Shown: positions 1 through 6,725 of the stretch, piece after piece
How positions within the stretch are numbered: the first letter of the stretch is position 1
How the letters are laid out: each line of letters begins with the position of its first letter
Assembly: GCA_036275295.1 (NCBI GenBank)
Contig: DASUEB010000070.1
Coordinates: forward strand, 1-19,411
Source: DASUEB01 sp036275295
Lineage (GTDB): Bacteria > Bacteroidota > Bacteroidia > Flavobacteriales_D > Luteibaculaceae
Direction of reading: 5' to 3'
DNA: 19,411 nucleotides
Made by a program: the position numbers and the translations under genes
The notes under the pieces: model-generated
What the model saw: only the letters and a program-made list of their open reading frames with translations
Told to the model about the DNA's origin: nothing
Databases searched by the model: none

Positions 1-552
1 GATGTGGTGTTCTCTGTGCTATCGGAGATTAGAAGAACGGCAGAAGAGCAAATTGGCTTCATTCCGGAGCCGTCCAATCCAGCCTGTCAATTCCCTTCCG
101 GCCAAAGCACTGACTACATGCAAGGAGTTGACGGAATTGAGACACGGTACAATCTCTGCCATACAGCAAAGTTTATTGGGTCGGCAAACAGTATAATTAC
201 TAAATATTTCAAGGATGAACCCCCGATACCAAGTTTCTATTGGGCTGAAATCTACTCTAATCCAACTACTGCCGAACATTACCAACACGGTGCCTTATTC
301 AGTTTAGGTCGCGCCTCTGATGCGCCGTTTAAAGCCAATGGCCAAATGCAAAACAGTCGTTGGAATGAATATATTGGTCGGTTTAGCGGTTTTGTTAACT
401 ACAACACACCACGATCGCAGACGGGCTATGTTTGGATTGGAGTGGCTGTTAGAACGGGCAATCCTTGGTATTCAAGTCAAACCGGCAAGCATTTCCCGAC
501 GATTCGTTTCTTTTTGGTAAGAGAAAATCAAATTCTCTATGGTAGGCGTTAA
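1..552 (+). CDS. 3' end of an unrecognised protein gene (partial)
   Basis: The reading frame is open from the first base and ends at a TAA, so 183 C-terminal residues are visible and the true start lies upstream of the window. I do not recognise the family. The visible part is soluble-looking, rich in aromatic residues, Asn and Gly (for example FYWAEIYSNPTTAEHYQHG and GRFSGFVNY), with two cysteines and no transmembrane segment. This composition fits a beta-rich extracytoplasmic protein, but that is inference. It has no T9SS C-terminal tail; the chain ends in ENQILYGRR. The next gene starts 14 bases before this stop in another frame, and a terminator-like hairpin follows 13 bases after the stop. 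Coding status is likely because the frame stays open over the whole stretch and abuts a plausible gene, but function is unknown. Confidence 0.6.
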   Translation, partial: DVVFSVLSEIRRTAEEQIGFIPEPSNPACQFPSGQSTDYMQGVDGIETRYNLCHTAKFIGSANSIITKYFKDEPPIPSFYWAEIYSNPTTAEHYQHGALFSLGRASDAPFKANGQMQNSRWNEYIGRFSGFVNYNTPRSQTGYVWIGVAVRTGNPWYSSQTGKHFPTIRFFLVRENQILYGRR

Positions 553-2149
553 TTTTTCAATTTTTATTAAAGTAGCTGCTGTGGCAGCTACTTTAATTTT
601 CCATCAACATTCTCCAAGAGCCCAAGTAGTCAAGAGTTTTGTCACCGATAGTCACACCAGCATAGAACACGTTTTTCGAAGCGAAGAAGGTCTTTTGTTG
701 TGTGCGGGCCGCGAATTTAGCGAGCCCTACAGCGAAGAGTTTCGACCGTATTTGGTGGTGTATGATTTCGCCCAGAACGAGGTGGTTAGGAATTTGATGG
801 ATTTTGATCCGAGCCTCTACGGGTTTATCAGCGACGTAAAAAAACACGGCGATCATTACTACGCCTTGCTCAACCTTTACGTGCCTTTTCGGACTCATCC
901 CGAATATTCGTTTGGTATCATCAAACTAAACTCCCAATTCGAAAGGGAGACTGTTTACTGGTACCCCATTGGCGATTTCCCAAACTATTGGGCCGATAAA
1001 ATGGCCGTTATGTCGCCTAACAATTTCCGAATTGTCGGGAGCCAGCGAGAAAATTTTGGAACCAGTTATGAATATCGGGTCCTGAACTGCGACACCAGCA
1101 AACTGATTAGCTCGGGAAGATGGAGTTTTAGTGTTATTGACTGGTATTACTTCAACTCGGATGCTTACGCCCAGGATACCACTTTTACTCAGGTAATTTT
1201 AAATGGTAATTTTTTTGGTGATGATTTTTGCCGCTGGAATGCAGAGGGAAACATCTACTATGGAAGATCCCTACCCGATCACTTGGAAGCTCGTGTTGAT
1301 CTCAACTCAGATGGAACGGTTAGAAGTTCAACTCCCGCATGGAGTAATATGCGTTTTAAGGGAATCACACAAATCTCTGATTCCGTTCTGGTCAGTTCAT
1401 CCCTCTACGCGGAAATCTACACGGCCTACCCATCGCTCGATGACTCCATCAGAAGCGATTTTGGGGTGTATTTTTTCACGCCTGATATTGACAGCATTCG
1501 CTACGTAAACCTCACTCGCAAATACAACTATCGCTTTGATGGGCCGGGGAACATCGACGTGCTGCCCAATAAACACATCTGTGTGGGCGCCACTTTAAAC
1601 AACATTGCCCTAGATATGCAGCACGGCCAAGGAGTGCCCTTTATGCGGTGGTACGACGAAACGCCCGTGGCTCCGGTGTTGGTGGCCAAAATGTCGCTTA
1701 CCGGAGAAACCCTGTGGGAACAAATCATCCTTCCTCAAGATGGCGACGAGCTCCGTTTAATCAACGACGTGATAGCCATGCCCGACGGCGGTTGCCTGTT
1801 GGTGGGTAATCGATATAAATACCCCGAAACCCTGCTGCACGACCCTCTTTTCATTTATGTAGATTCACTGGGTACGCTGGGTGGACTGCAGTCGGCAAAA
1901 GAAAAATTAGATTTTAATCTCTACCCCAATCCAACCCAGAACGAACTGTACATCCAAGTGCCTCTCCACAGCAGCGGTCAATTTCGTGTGTTTGATTCTC
2001 AAGGCCGGATAGTCATGTATGGCCCTTGGAACAGCACCCAGGTGGGGCTTTTTGACGTTGGCGTTTCTGCTCTTCCACCCGGCATCTACACGTTCAGCCT
2101 CCTAACGGCTGAGGGTAAACAAAACAGCAAACGATTTGTGAAGGAATAG
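539..2149 (+). CDS. Secreted protein with T9SS type A sorting domain
   Basis: A 536-residue exported protein. Residues 1-29 look like a signal peptide with hydrophobic core VAAVAATLIF and a likely cut after PRAQ. The body (about 30-455) is rich in beta strands and has a propeller-like strand at 414-423 (MPDGGCLLVG), as in PQQ-like or delta-60 repeat proteins; I cannot assign a named fold. Residues 457-536 form a Por secretion tail: LYPNPTQNELYIQVP, then a FRVFDSQGRIV strand, then LPPGIYTFSL, ending in NSKRFVKE. This tail family sends proteins through the type IX system to the cell surface or medium. The ATG at 539 is the only start that keeps a signal peptide, and it overlaps the upstream gene by 14 bases. 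Oddly, the signal-peptide codons also form a 14-bp terminator-like hairpin. Substrate or ligand unknown. Confidence 0.85.
   Translation: MVGVNFSIFIKVAAVAATLIFHQHSPRAQVVKSFVTDSHTSIEHVFRSEEGLLLCAGREFSEPYSEEFRPYLVVYDFAQNEVVRNLMDFDPSLYGFISDVKKHGDHYYALLNLYVPFRTHPEYSFGIIKLNSQFERETVYWYPIGDFPNYWADKMAVMSPNNFRIVGSQRENFGTSYEYRVLNCDTSKLISSGRWSFSVIDWYYFNSDAYAQDTTFTQVILNGNFFGDDFCRWNAEGNIYYGRSLPDHLEARVDLNSDGTVRSSTPAWSNMRFKGITQISDSVLVSSSLYAEIYTAYPSLDDSIRSDFGVYFFTPDIDSIRYVNLTRKYNYRFDGPGNIDVLPNKHICVGATLNNIALDMQHGQGVPFMRWYDETPVAPVLVAKMSLTGETLWEQIILPQDGDELRLINDVIAMPDGGCLLVGNRYKYPETLLHDPLFIYVDSLGTLGGLQSAKEKLDFNLYPNPTQNELYIQVPLHSSGQFRVFDSQGRIVMYGPWNSTQVGLFDVGVSALPPGIYTFSLLTAEGKQNSKRFVKE
566..600 (+). terminator. 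Terminator-like hairpin within signal-peptide codons
   Basis: A perfect 14-bp inverted repeat (566-579 with 584-597) surrounds the tetraloop TGTG, and the 3' arm runs into TTTAATTTT. This is the shape of a rho-independent terminator for the gene that stops at 552, although the T-run is broken by AA. It lies inside the reading frame of the next gene, 27 bases after its ATG, where it encodes the hydrophobic core of the signal peptide. It may end transcription of the upstream gene, or act as an attenuator that translating ribosomes would melt. Confidence 0.6.
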
Positions 2150-2230
2150 GGGGCGGAAAAACAGATTAACAGATGAATTACGGGGCGGATGAATTGACCA
2201 TCTCAAGAGGTTGAAAGGGTTATTTCCCCG

Positions 2231-3286
2231 CTACTGCCCTTGATTTTTGTTCGCCAACTGTCCGCAGGCGGCGTCGATATCTTTGCCCCTGCTTCGGCGT
2301 ACCTTGGCAATGATGCCTTTCGATTCGAGGTATTGCTGGAATTGGTCTACCCGTTGTGCATCGGCCTGCTGAAATTCACCTTCGTCGATGCTGTTGTATT
2401 CAATAATGTTCACCTTGCTCGGCACTTTTCGGCAAAATTGAGCCAACTCAGCGGCGTCTTTCAGGCTATCGTTGAAGTCTTTGAAAATGATGTATTCAAA
2501 GGTCACTGGGTTCTTGGTCTTTTGGTAGTAGTAATGCAGCGACTCGGCAAGGTTTTGAAGCGAATTCGATTCATTGATGGGCATGATCGAATTGCGTTTT
2601 TCGTCGTTGGCGGCGTGCAGAGAAAGGGCGAGGTTAAACTTCACCTGATCGTCGCCCAATTGCTTAATCATCTTGGCAATGCCTGCAGTACTTACCGTAA
2701 TGCGCTTTGCTGACATACCCAAGCCTTCGTCGTTTGTGATTTTATGCACCGACTCCAGCACGTTTTTGTAGTTCAACAAGGGCTCGCCCATGCCCATGTA
2801 AACGATATTGGTTAGCGGCCTTTGGTAAGTAGATTCTGCTTGATTCTTGATGGCGACAACCTGATCGTAAATCTCAGAGGCCTCGAGGTTGCGCATGCGT
2901 TTCATTTTGCCCGTAGCACAAAACTTACATGTTAGGGAGCACCCTACCTGCGAGGAAATACAGGCGGTTATCCTTTTTTCGGTGGGTATGAGCACCCCTT
3001 CTACCAGGAAATGGTCGTGTAGTCGAAACGCATTTTTGATGGTGCCGTCTGACGACTTTTGGCTGTTGGAAGTAGCCAGCAGTCGGATCTCAAAATTATT
3101 CTCCAGCCACGAACGCGTCGACTTGCTCAGGTTGGTCATTTGATCAAAACTGACGGCCGACTTTTTCCAAAGCCATTCGTACACCTGCTTGGCGCGAAAA
3201 GCTTGTTCGCCCTCTTGTTTGAAGACGTCCTGCAGTTCCGAAAGCGAGAGCGATCGGATGTCTTTTTTAGCCAAACCCACATCCAT
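2231..3286 (-). CDS. rlmN: Dual-specificity RNA methyltransferase RlmN
   Basis: A radical-SAM enzyme that methylates C2 of adenosine 2503 in 23S rRNA, and in the family also A37 of some tRNAs, tuning ribosome fidelity in the cytoplasm. With the start at 3286 the protein has 351 residues, normal for the family. The N-terminal RNA-binding part (about 1-95) precedes the CxxxCxxC cluster at C116, C120 and C123 (GCSLTCKFCATG), which binds the 4Fe-4S cluster. GMGEPLLN (165-172) is the SAM-contacting loop, and the C-terminal DIDAACGQL carries C341, the cysteine that receives the methyl group. A start 63 bases further upstream exists but would lie above the -7 box TACCTTTG, so I chose the internal ATG. 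Last gene of the thiL-yraN-rlmN strand block. No clear terminator follows before the convergent gene ending at 2149. Confidence 0.95.
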   Translation of the reverse strand: MDVGLAKKDIRSLSLSELQDVFKQEGEQAFRAKQVYEWLWKKSAVSFDQMTNLSKSTRSWLENNFEIRLLATSNSQKSSDGTIKNAFRLHDHFLVEGVLIPTEKRITACISSQVGCSLTCKFCATGKMKRMRNLEASEIYDQVVAIKNQAESTYQRPLTNIVYMGMGEPLLNYKNVLESVHKITNDEGLGMSAKRITVSTAGIAKMIKQLGDDQVKFNLALSLHAANDEKRNSIMPINESNSLQNLAESLHYYYQKTKNPVTFEYIIFKDFNDSLKDAAELAQFCRKVPSKVNIIEYNSIDEGEFQQADAQRVDQFQQYLESKGIIAKVRRSRGKDIDAACGQLANKNQGQ

Positions 3287-3290
3287 GGTG

Positions 3291-3298
3291 CAAAGGTA
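3291..3298 (-). promoter_or_regulatory. -7 promoter box of rlmN
   Basis: Read on the minus strand this is TACCTTTG, a match to the Bacteroidota -7 consensus TAnnTTTG, and only CACC separates it from the rlmN ATG. Transcription would begin at or within the start codon, giving a leaderless message. I see no TTG box at the expected distance upstream; the nearest TTTG is 29 bases away, so this rests on the -7 box alone. Confidence 0.5.
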
Positions 3299-3345
3299 CG
3301 ATTTGATTTTGAACCGAAGCGAATGGTCAAAGCCCCGTACCACCG

Positions 3346-3714
3346 TCACTTCATGAAATGGCGATAAGCGTCTTCCAGGTGTTCCACCGTGTAAGAGTTA
3401 CCCTTGTAACTGACGGCTATGATGTCAAAACGGCATTCGAGGTGGTCGGGCTGGTTTTCCATGTAGCGTTCGGCGGCTCGCATGATTTGTTTTTGCTTGG
3501 CTCGATTTACGCCTTCGGCCGGATCGACCATAGCGTTATACATGCGGGTTTTAACCTCACTGAATACAATGATGTTTTCTACTTGAGAGATCAAATCCAC
3601 TTCCAGTGAGCCGCAGCGCCAATTTGCGGCCAAAATCTGATGGCCTTTGCTCAGCAAATGCGCTCTGGCTTCTTCCTCGCCTTTTTTACCCGTTATCTGG
3701 TTCGCTGTTGCCAT
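3346..3714 (-). CDS. yraN: YraN family protein (UPF0102), endonuclease-like
   Basis: A 122-residue protein of the UPF0102/YraN family, which has a predicted restriction-endonuclease-like fold related to Holliday-junction resolvases; its cell function is not settled. Family features are visible: GKKGEEEARAHL near the N-terminus, the SLEVDLIS strand (about 36-43), and the VFSEVKTR strand (about 50-57), which carries the likely metal-binding Asp, Glu and Lys residues. The C-terminal half (RFDIIAVSYKG) is the usual closing strand pair. The ATG at 3714 lies inside the end of thiL, overlapping it by 29 bases in another frame, so the two are probably translated from one message. The stop lies 59 bases before the rlmN start, a gap that holds the rlmN -7 box. 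Length is typical for the family. Confidence 0.9.
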   Translation of the reverse strand: MATANQITGKKGEEEARAHLLSKGHQILAANWRCGSLEVDLISQVENIIVFSEVKTRMYNAMVDPAEGVNRAKQKQIMRAAERYMENQPDHLECRFDIIAVSYKGNSYTVEHLEDAYRHFMK

Positions 3715-4753
3715 CGGTCGACAATAAACTATCCCAACCTTGGGCGGTGATGGGGTGCATATTGCCTTGTTTGGTTACCAGCTGGTAACCGCTATTCGCA
3801 TCCATCATATACCCAATAGGTGTAAAGTTAGGATTGTTTTTGATTTTTGAAAAATCGTCCTGCGAGATGGTGAATAGCAACTCGTAATCCTCGCCTCCGT
3901 TCATGGCGCACATGGTGGGGTCGAGGTCGAAGTCGCGAGCCAAGTTAAAGGTGGTGGGGTCTATGGGTATTTTGTCTTCGTGAATGTACACCCCTAATTG
4001 AGATGCCTTGGCGAGGTGAATTGCCTCTGATGCCAGGCCGTCGGATACATCGATCATCGAAGTGGGTTTCACTCCAAGGTCAGATAAGAGCTCAATGACG
4101 TCTTTTCGCGCTTCGGGTTTTAATTGGCGCTCCAAGACGTAATCGTTGCCGTCGAGGTCGGGTTGGATCTGTGGATTTTCCAGAAAGATCTGCTTCTCGC
4201 GCTCTAGCAGTTGCAAGCCCATGTAGGCACCGCCTAAGTCACCGCTGACCACCAAAATATCTTTTTCTTTGGCCCCGCTGCGGTAAACCACTTGGTCTTT
4301 GGCCACCTCGCCCAAAGCAGAAATGGAAATCACCAAACCCGAGCGACTGGTGGTGGTATCGCCACCCACCAAATCAACGCCGTATAGTTGGCAAGCCTGA
4401 ATCATACCCGCGTACAATTCCTCAATCGCCTCTAGCGAAAACCGATTCGAAATGGCGATGGAAACGGTTATTTGCCTCGGTGTGGCGTTCATCGCATATA
4501 CATCAGACAGGTTGACCACCACGGCCTTGTAGCCTAAATGTTTCAAGGGAACGTAAGCCAGATCAAAATGCACACCCTCCACCAACATATCGGCACCTAG
4601 AACGGTATAATGATCGCCACTGTTGATGACCGCACAATCGTCGCCAATTCCTTTGATGGTCGATGCTTGAGAGGTTTCAATGTGCTTTGTCAGGTGGGCA
4701 ATTAGCCCAAATTCACCCAACTTATTGATTTCGGTGCGGTTTGGTGTATTCAT
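3686..4753 (-). CDS. thiL: Thiamine-monophosphate kinase ThiL
   Basis: Makes thiamine diphosphate, the active cofactor, from thiamine monophosphate and ATP in the last step of thiamine synthesis. From the ATG at 4753 the protein has 355 residues, normal for ThiL. Motifs of the PurM-like ATP-binding fold are all present: GIGDDCAV (35-42), DMLVEGVHF (55-63), NLSDVYAMNA (81-90), VGGDTT (129-134), MIDVSDGL (233-240) and NGGEDYELLF (285-294). The frame is open further, to an ATG at 4864, but that extension would run across the divergent suf promoter and has no family counterpart, so I rejected it. A -7 box TAATTTTG sits five bases before the chosen ATG. No other thiamine genes are in the window, so this is a stand-alone thiL, read with yraN and divergently from suf. 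Confidence 0.95.
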   Translation of the reverse strand: MNTPNRTEINKLGEFGLIAHLTKHIETSQASTIKGIGDDCAVINSGDHYTVLGADMLVEGVHFDLAYVPLKHLGYKAVVVNLSDVYAMNATPRQITVSIAISNRFSLEAIEELYAGMIQACQLYGVDLVGGDTTTSRSGLVISISALGEVAKDQVVYRSGAKEKDILVVSGDLGGAYMGLQLLEREKQIFLENPQIQPDLDGNDYVLERQLKPEARKDVIELLSDLGVKPTSMIDVSDGLASEAIHLAKASQLGVYIHEDKIPIDPTTFNLARDFDLDPTMCAMNGGEDYELLFTISQDDFSKIKNNPNFTPIGYMMDANSGYQLVTKQGNMHPITAQGWDSLLSTDGNSEPDNG

Positions 4754-4758
4754 CGGCA

Positions 4759-4766
4759 CAAAATTA
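4759..4766 (-). promoter_or_regulatory. -7 promoter box of thiL
   Basis: On the minus strand this reads TAATTTTG, matching TAnnTTTG, followed by TGCCG and then the thiL ATG. As for rlmN, the predicted transcription start falls at the start codon. No convincing -33 TTG element is visible. The box supports the start at 4753 over the longer frame. Confidence 0.5.
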
Positions 4767-4828
4767 CAGTTCATTCGGGCTGGGTGTGCACCGAGTGTCG
4801 AATTAATATTTTTTAAGTCACTCGTTTT

Positions 4829-4859
4829 TTGTTCGAGTACCGTATATGTGGTATTTTTG
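4829..4859 (+). promoter_or_regulatory. Promoter of the suf operon
   Basis: TTG at 4829-4831, inside a run of T, is followed after 20 bases by TATTTTTG at 4852-4859. This fits the Bacteroidota housekeeping promoter (TTTG, about 19-21 bases, TAnnTTTG) better than any other site in the window. The expected transcription start is near 4865, giving a leader of about 30 bases before the sufA-like ATG at 4894. The thiL promoter points the other way from about 90 bases away. Confidence 0.7.
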
Positions 4860-4865
4860 CACAAA

Positions 4866-4884
4866 ATTTAGATTAGGTCTAAAT
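4866..4884 (+). promoter_or_regulatory. Palindromic operator candidate of the suf operon
   Basis: A perfect inverted repeat, ATTTAGA and TCTAAAT separated by TTAGG (7-5-7, 19 bases), starts about where transcription should begin, seven bases after the -7 box. A repressor bound here would block RNA polymerase. The 19-base length and form resemble Fur or DtxR/IdeR boxes; Rrf2 (IscR/SufR-like) regulators are also possible. No regulator gene is encoded in the window. The same sequence as RNA would make only a weak AU-rich hairpin, so a DNA-binding role is more likely. Confidence 0.55.
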
Positions 4885-4893
4885 AAAAAAGAT

Positions 4894-5220
4894 ATGATAA
4901 AAGTCAGTGATAATGCCAAAGAGCAGGTGGGTAAGCTACTTGCCGAGGAGCACAAGGAGCCCGGAACTTTTGTTCGCGTGGGTGTGGAAGGTGGTGGTTG
5001 CTCAGGGTTGATGTATCAACTTACCTTCGACCAACAGCTCAAAGAAGGCGATCAGATATTTGAGGACAACGGGGTGAAAGTGGTGGTCGATCGAAAATCG
5101 TTTTTGTACCTCGTAGGGACTGAGCTCGACTACACGGGCGGATTAAACGGCAAGGGATTTGTATTTGTCAATCCCAATGCCACGCGCACCTGCGGTTGCG
5201 GGGAAAGTTTCTCGATTTAA
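4894..5220 (+). CDS. sufA: SufA/IscA/HesB-type Fe-S carrier
   Basis: A 108-residue A-type carrier that accepts a cluster from the SUF scaffold and hands it to target proteins. The three conserved cysteines are present: C36 in GGGCSGLMY, and C100 and C102 in TRTCGCGESF near the C-terminus. DYTGGLNGKGFVFVNPNA is the usual family stretch before the CGC pair. The frame extends upstream to 4846, but that would run through the -7 box and the palindrome, so the ATG at 4894 is the start. First gene of the suf operon, 38 bases before sufB, with a hairpin in the gap. The symbol is by context; by sequence alone I cannot separate SufA from IscA or ErpA types. Confidence 0.92.
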   Translation: MIKVSDNAKEQVGKLLAEEHKEPGTFVRVGVEGGGCSGLMYQLTFDQQLKEGDQIFEDNGVKVVVDRKSFLYLVGTELDYTGGLNGKGFVFVNPNATRTCGCGESFSI

Positions 5221-5232
5221 TTGTTTATTAAA

Positions 5233-5249
5233 TACCCGGATTCCGGGTA
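5233..5249 (+). repeat. Intercistronic hairpin between sufA and sufB
   Basis: TACCCGG (5233-5239) and CCGGGTA (5243-5249) form a perfect GC-rich stem around ATT, in the 38-base gap before sufB. There is no T-run after it, so it is not a normal terminator. It may set the ratio of the carrier to the downstream genes by protecting a processed end or slowing polymerase. A protein-binding site is the alternative. Confidence 0.5.
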
Positions 5250-5258
5250 CGCTACACT

Positions 5259-6707
5259 ATGTCAGATTCAGACAACATATTAGACGAAATCACCTCGAGG
5301 GAGTATCAATACGGATTTGTTACCAACATTGAGAGTGAGAAAGCGCCGAAGGGCTTAAACGAAGACACGGTTCGATTTATATCGGCCAAGAAAGAAGAGC
5401 CTGAGTGGCTGTTAGAATGGCGTTTGAAAGCCTTCCGCACCTGGAAAACGATGGAGGAACCTCACCACTGGGCCCATCTGAAATACCCGGCGATCGATTA
5501 CCAAGATCATTACTATTACGCGGCACCCAAACCGAAAAAACAGCTCAATTCGCTCGACGAAGTAGATCCCGAGTTGCGCGCCACATTTGAAAAATTGGGT
5601 ATCTCAGTCGATGAACAGAAGCGTCTGAGCGGGGTGGCCGTTGATTTTGTGATGGACTCTGTATCGGTAAAAACCACTTTTAAAGAAACGTTGGCTGAGA
5701 AGGGCATCATCTTCTGCTCGTTCAGCGAGGCCGTCAAAGAACATCCAGAGCTGGTCAAAAAATACTTGGGTTCGGTAGTTCCCCCTACCGACAATTATTT
5801 CGCGGCTTTAAATTCAGCTGTATTCTCCGACGGCTCTTTCTGTTATATTCCCAAAGGAGTGCGTTGTCCGATGGAGTTGAGCACCTACTTTAGGATCAAC
5901 GAGGCCAACACGGGTCAGTTTGAGCGCACCTTGCTCATTGCCGATGAAAGTAGTTATGTAAGTTACTTGGAGGGTTGCACGGCCCCAATCCGCGATGAAA
6001 ACCAGCTGCACGCCGCAGTGGTTGAGCTGATTGCCTTAGACCATGCTGAGATTAAATACAGTACGGTACAGAACTGGTACCCCGGCGATAAGGAAGGCAA
6101 AGGGGGCATTTACAACTTTGTTACCAAGCGCGGAATTTGTGCGGGTAAATACTCAAAAATCAGCTGGACACAGGTGGAGACGGGTTCGGCCATCACATGG
6201 AAGTACCCGAGCTGCATTCTAAAAGGCGATCACTCAGAAGGAGAATTTTATTCGGTTGCGGTAACCAACAACCGTCAGCAGGCCGACACAGGCACCAAGA
6301 TGATTCACCAGGGCAAAAACACCCGCAGTGTGATCATCTCCAAAGGCATTTCGGCAGGCGAAAGCAACAACAGCTACCGCGGTCTGGTGAAGGTTTCCAA
6401 AAACGCCCACGGCGCCAGAAACTTCTCGCAATGCGACTCGCTGCTGATGGGCGACCAATGCGGGGCCCACACCTTTCCTTACATTGAATGCCACAACAGC
6501 ACGGCCAAAATTGAACACGAAGCAACCACATCGAAAATTGGTGAGGACCAGCTTTTCTACTGCAACCAGCGCGGTATTGACACGGAGAAAGCCATCGGAC
6601 TCATTGTAAACGGATATTGCAAGGAGGTACTCAACCAGTTGCCTATGGAATTTGCCGTTGAAGCTCAAAAATTACTCGCCATAAGCCTTGAAGGCTCGGT
6701 GGGATAA
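5259..6707 (+). CDS. sufB: Fe-S cluster assembly scaffold SufB
   Basis: Core scaffold subunit of the SufBC2D complex, on which Fe-S clusters are built in the cytoplasm. 482 residues, full family length. The N-terminal part holds EPEWLLEWRLKAFRTW (about 47-62), typical of SufB. The C-terminal beta-helix core includes SFCYIPKGVRCPMELSTYFR (193-212), and NFSQCDSLL places C392 where, as I recall, the sulfur-accepting cysteine of E. coli SufB (C405) lies. EHEATTSKIGEDQLFYC (419-435) is another near-invariant stretch. It starts 38 bases after the sufA-like gene and ends 18 bases before sufC. The presence of sufC, sufD, sufS and sufE in the same reading order makes the assignment firm. Confidence 0.97.
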   Translation: MSDSDNILDEITSREYQYGFVTNIESEKAPKGLNEDTVRFISAKKEEPEWLLEWRLKAFRTWKTMEEPHHWAHLKYPAIDYQDHYYYAAPKPKKQLNSLDEVDPELRATFEKLGISVDEQKRLSGVAVDFVMDSVSVKTTFKETLAEKGIIFCSFSEAVKEHPELVKKYLGSVVPPTDNYFAALNSAVFSDGSFCYIPKGVRCPMELSTYFRINEANTGQFERTLLIADESSYVSYLEGCTAPIRDENQLHAAVVELIALDHAEIKYSTVQNWYPGDKEGKGGIYNFVTKRGICAGKYSKISWTQVETGSAITWKYPSCILKGDHSEGEFYSVAVTNNRQQADTGTKMIHQGKNTRSVIISKGISAGESNNSYRGLVKVSKNAHGARNFSQCDSLLMGDQCGAHTFPYIECHNSTAKIEHEATTSKIGEDQLFYCNQRGIDTEKAIGLIVNGYCKEVLNQLPMEFAVEAQKLLAISLEGSVG

Positions 6708-6725
6708 CTCAATAACCTGAACATC

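Noticed and set aside
520..538. Inverted repeat AGAGAA/TTCTCT just before the ATG at 539
   Set aside because: Six AT-rich pairs with a seven-base loop are weak and lie inside the upstream coding region.
2150..2230. Short direct repeats (GGGGCGGA at 2150 and 2182; GATGAATT at 2172 and 2188) between convergent genes
   Set aside because: Eight-base copies in an 81-base gap are near chance level; no hairpin with a T-run is visible, so I do not call a terminator.
2240..2713. 157-codon open frame on the plus strand opposite rlmN
   Set aside because: It is an antisense shadow of a clear rlmN gene with no recognisable product.
3287..3349. Upstream extension of the rlmN frame by 21 codons
   Set aside because: It spans the -7 box TACCTTTG and adds residues with no RlmN counterpart.
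4754..4864. Upstream extension of the thiL reading frame by 37 codons
   Set aside because: It would run over the thiL -7 box and the suf promoter, and the ThiL family begins near the ATG at 4753.
4846..4893. Upstream extension of the sufA-like frame
   Set aside because: It includes the -7 box and the palindrome; the family starts at the ATG at 4894.
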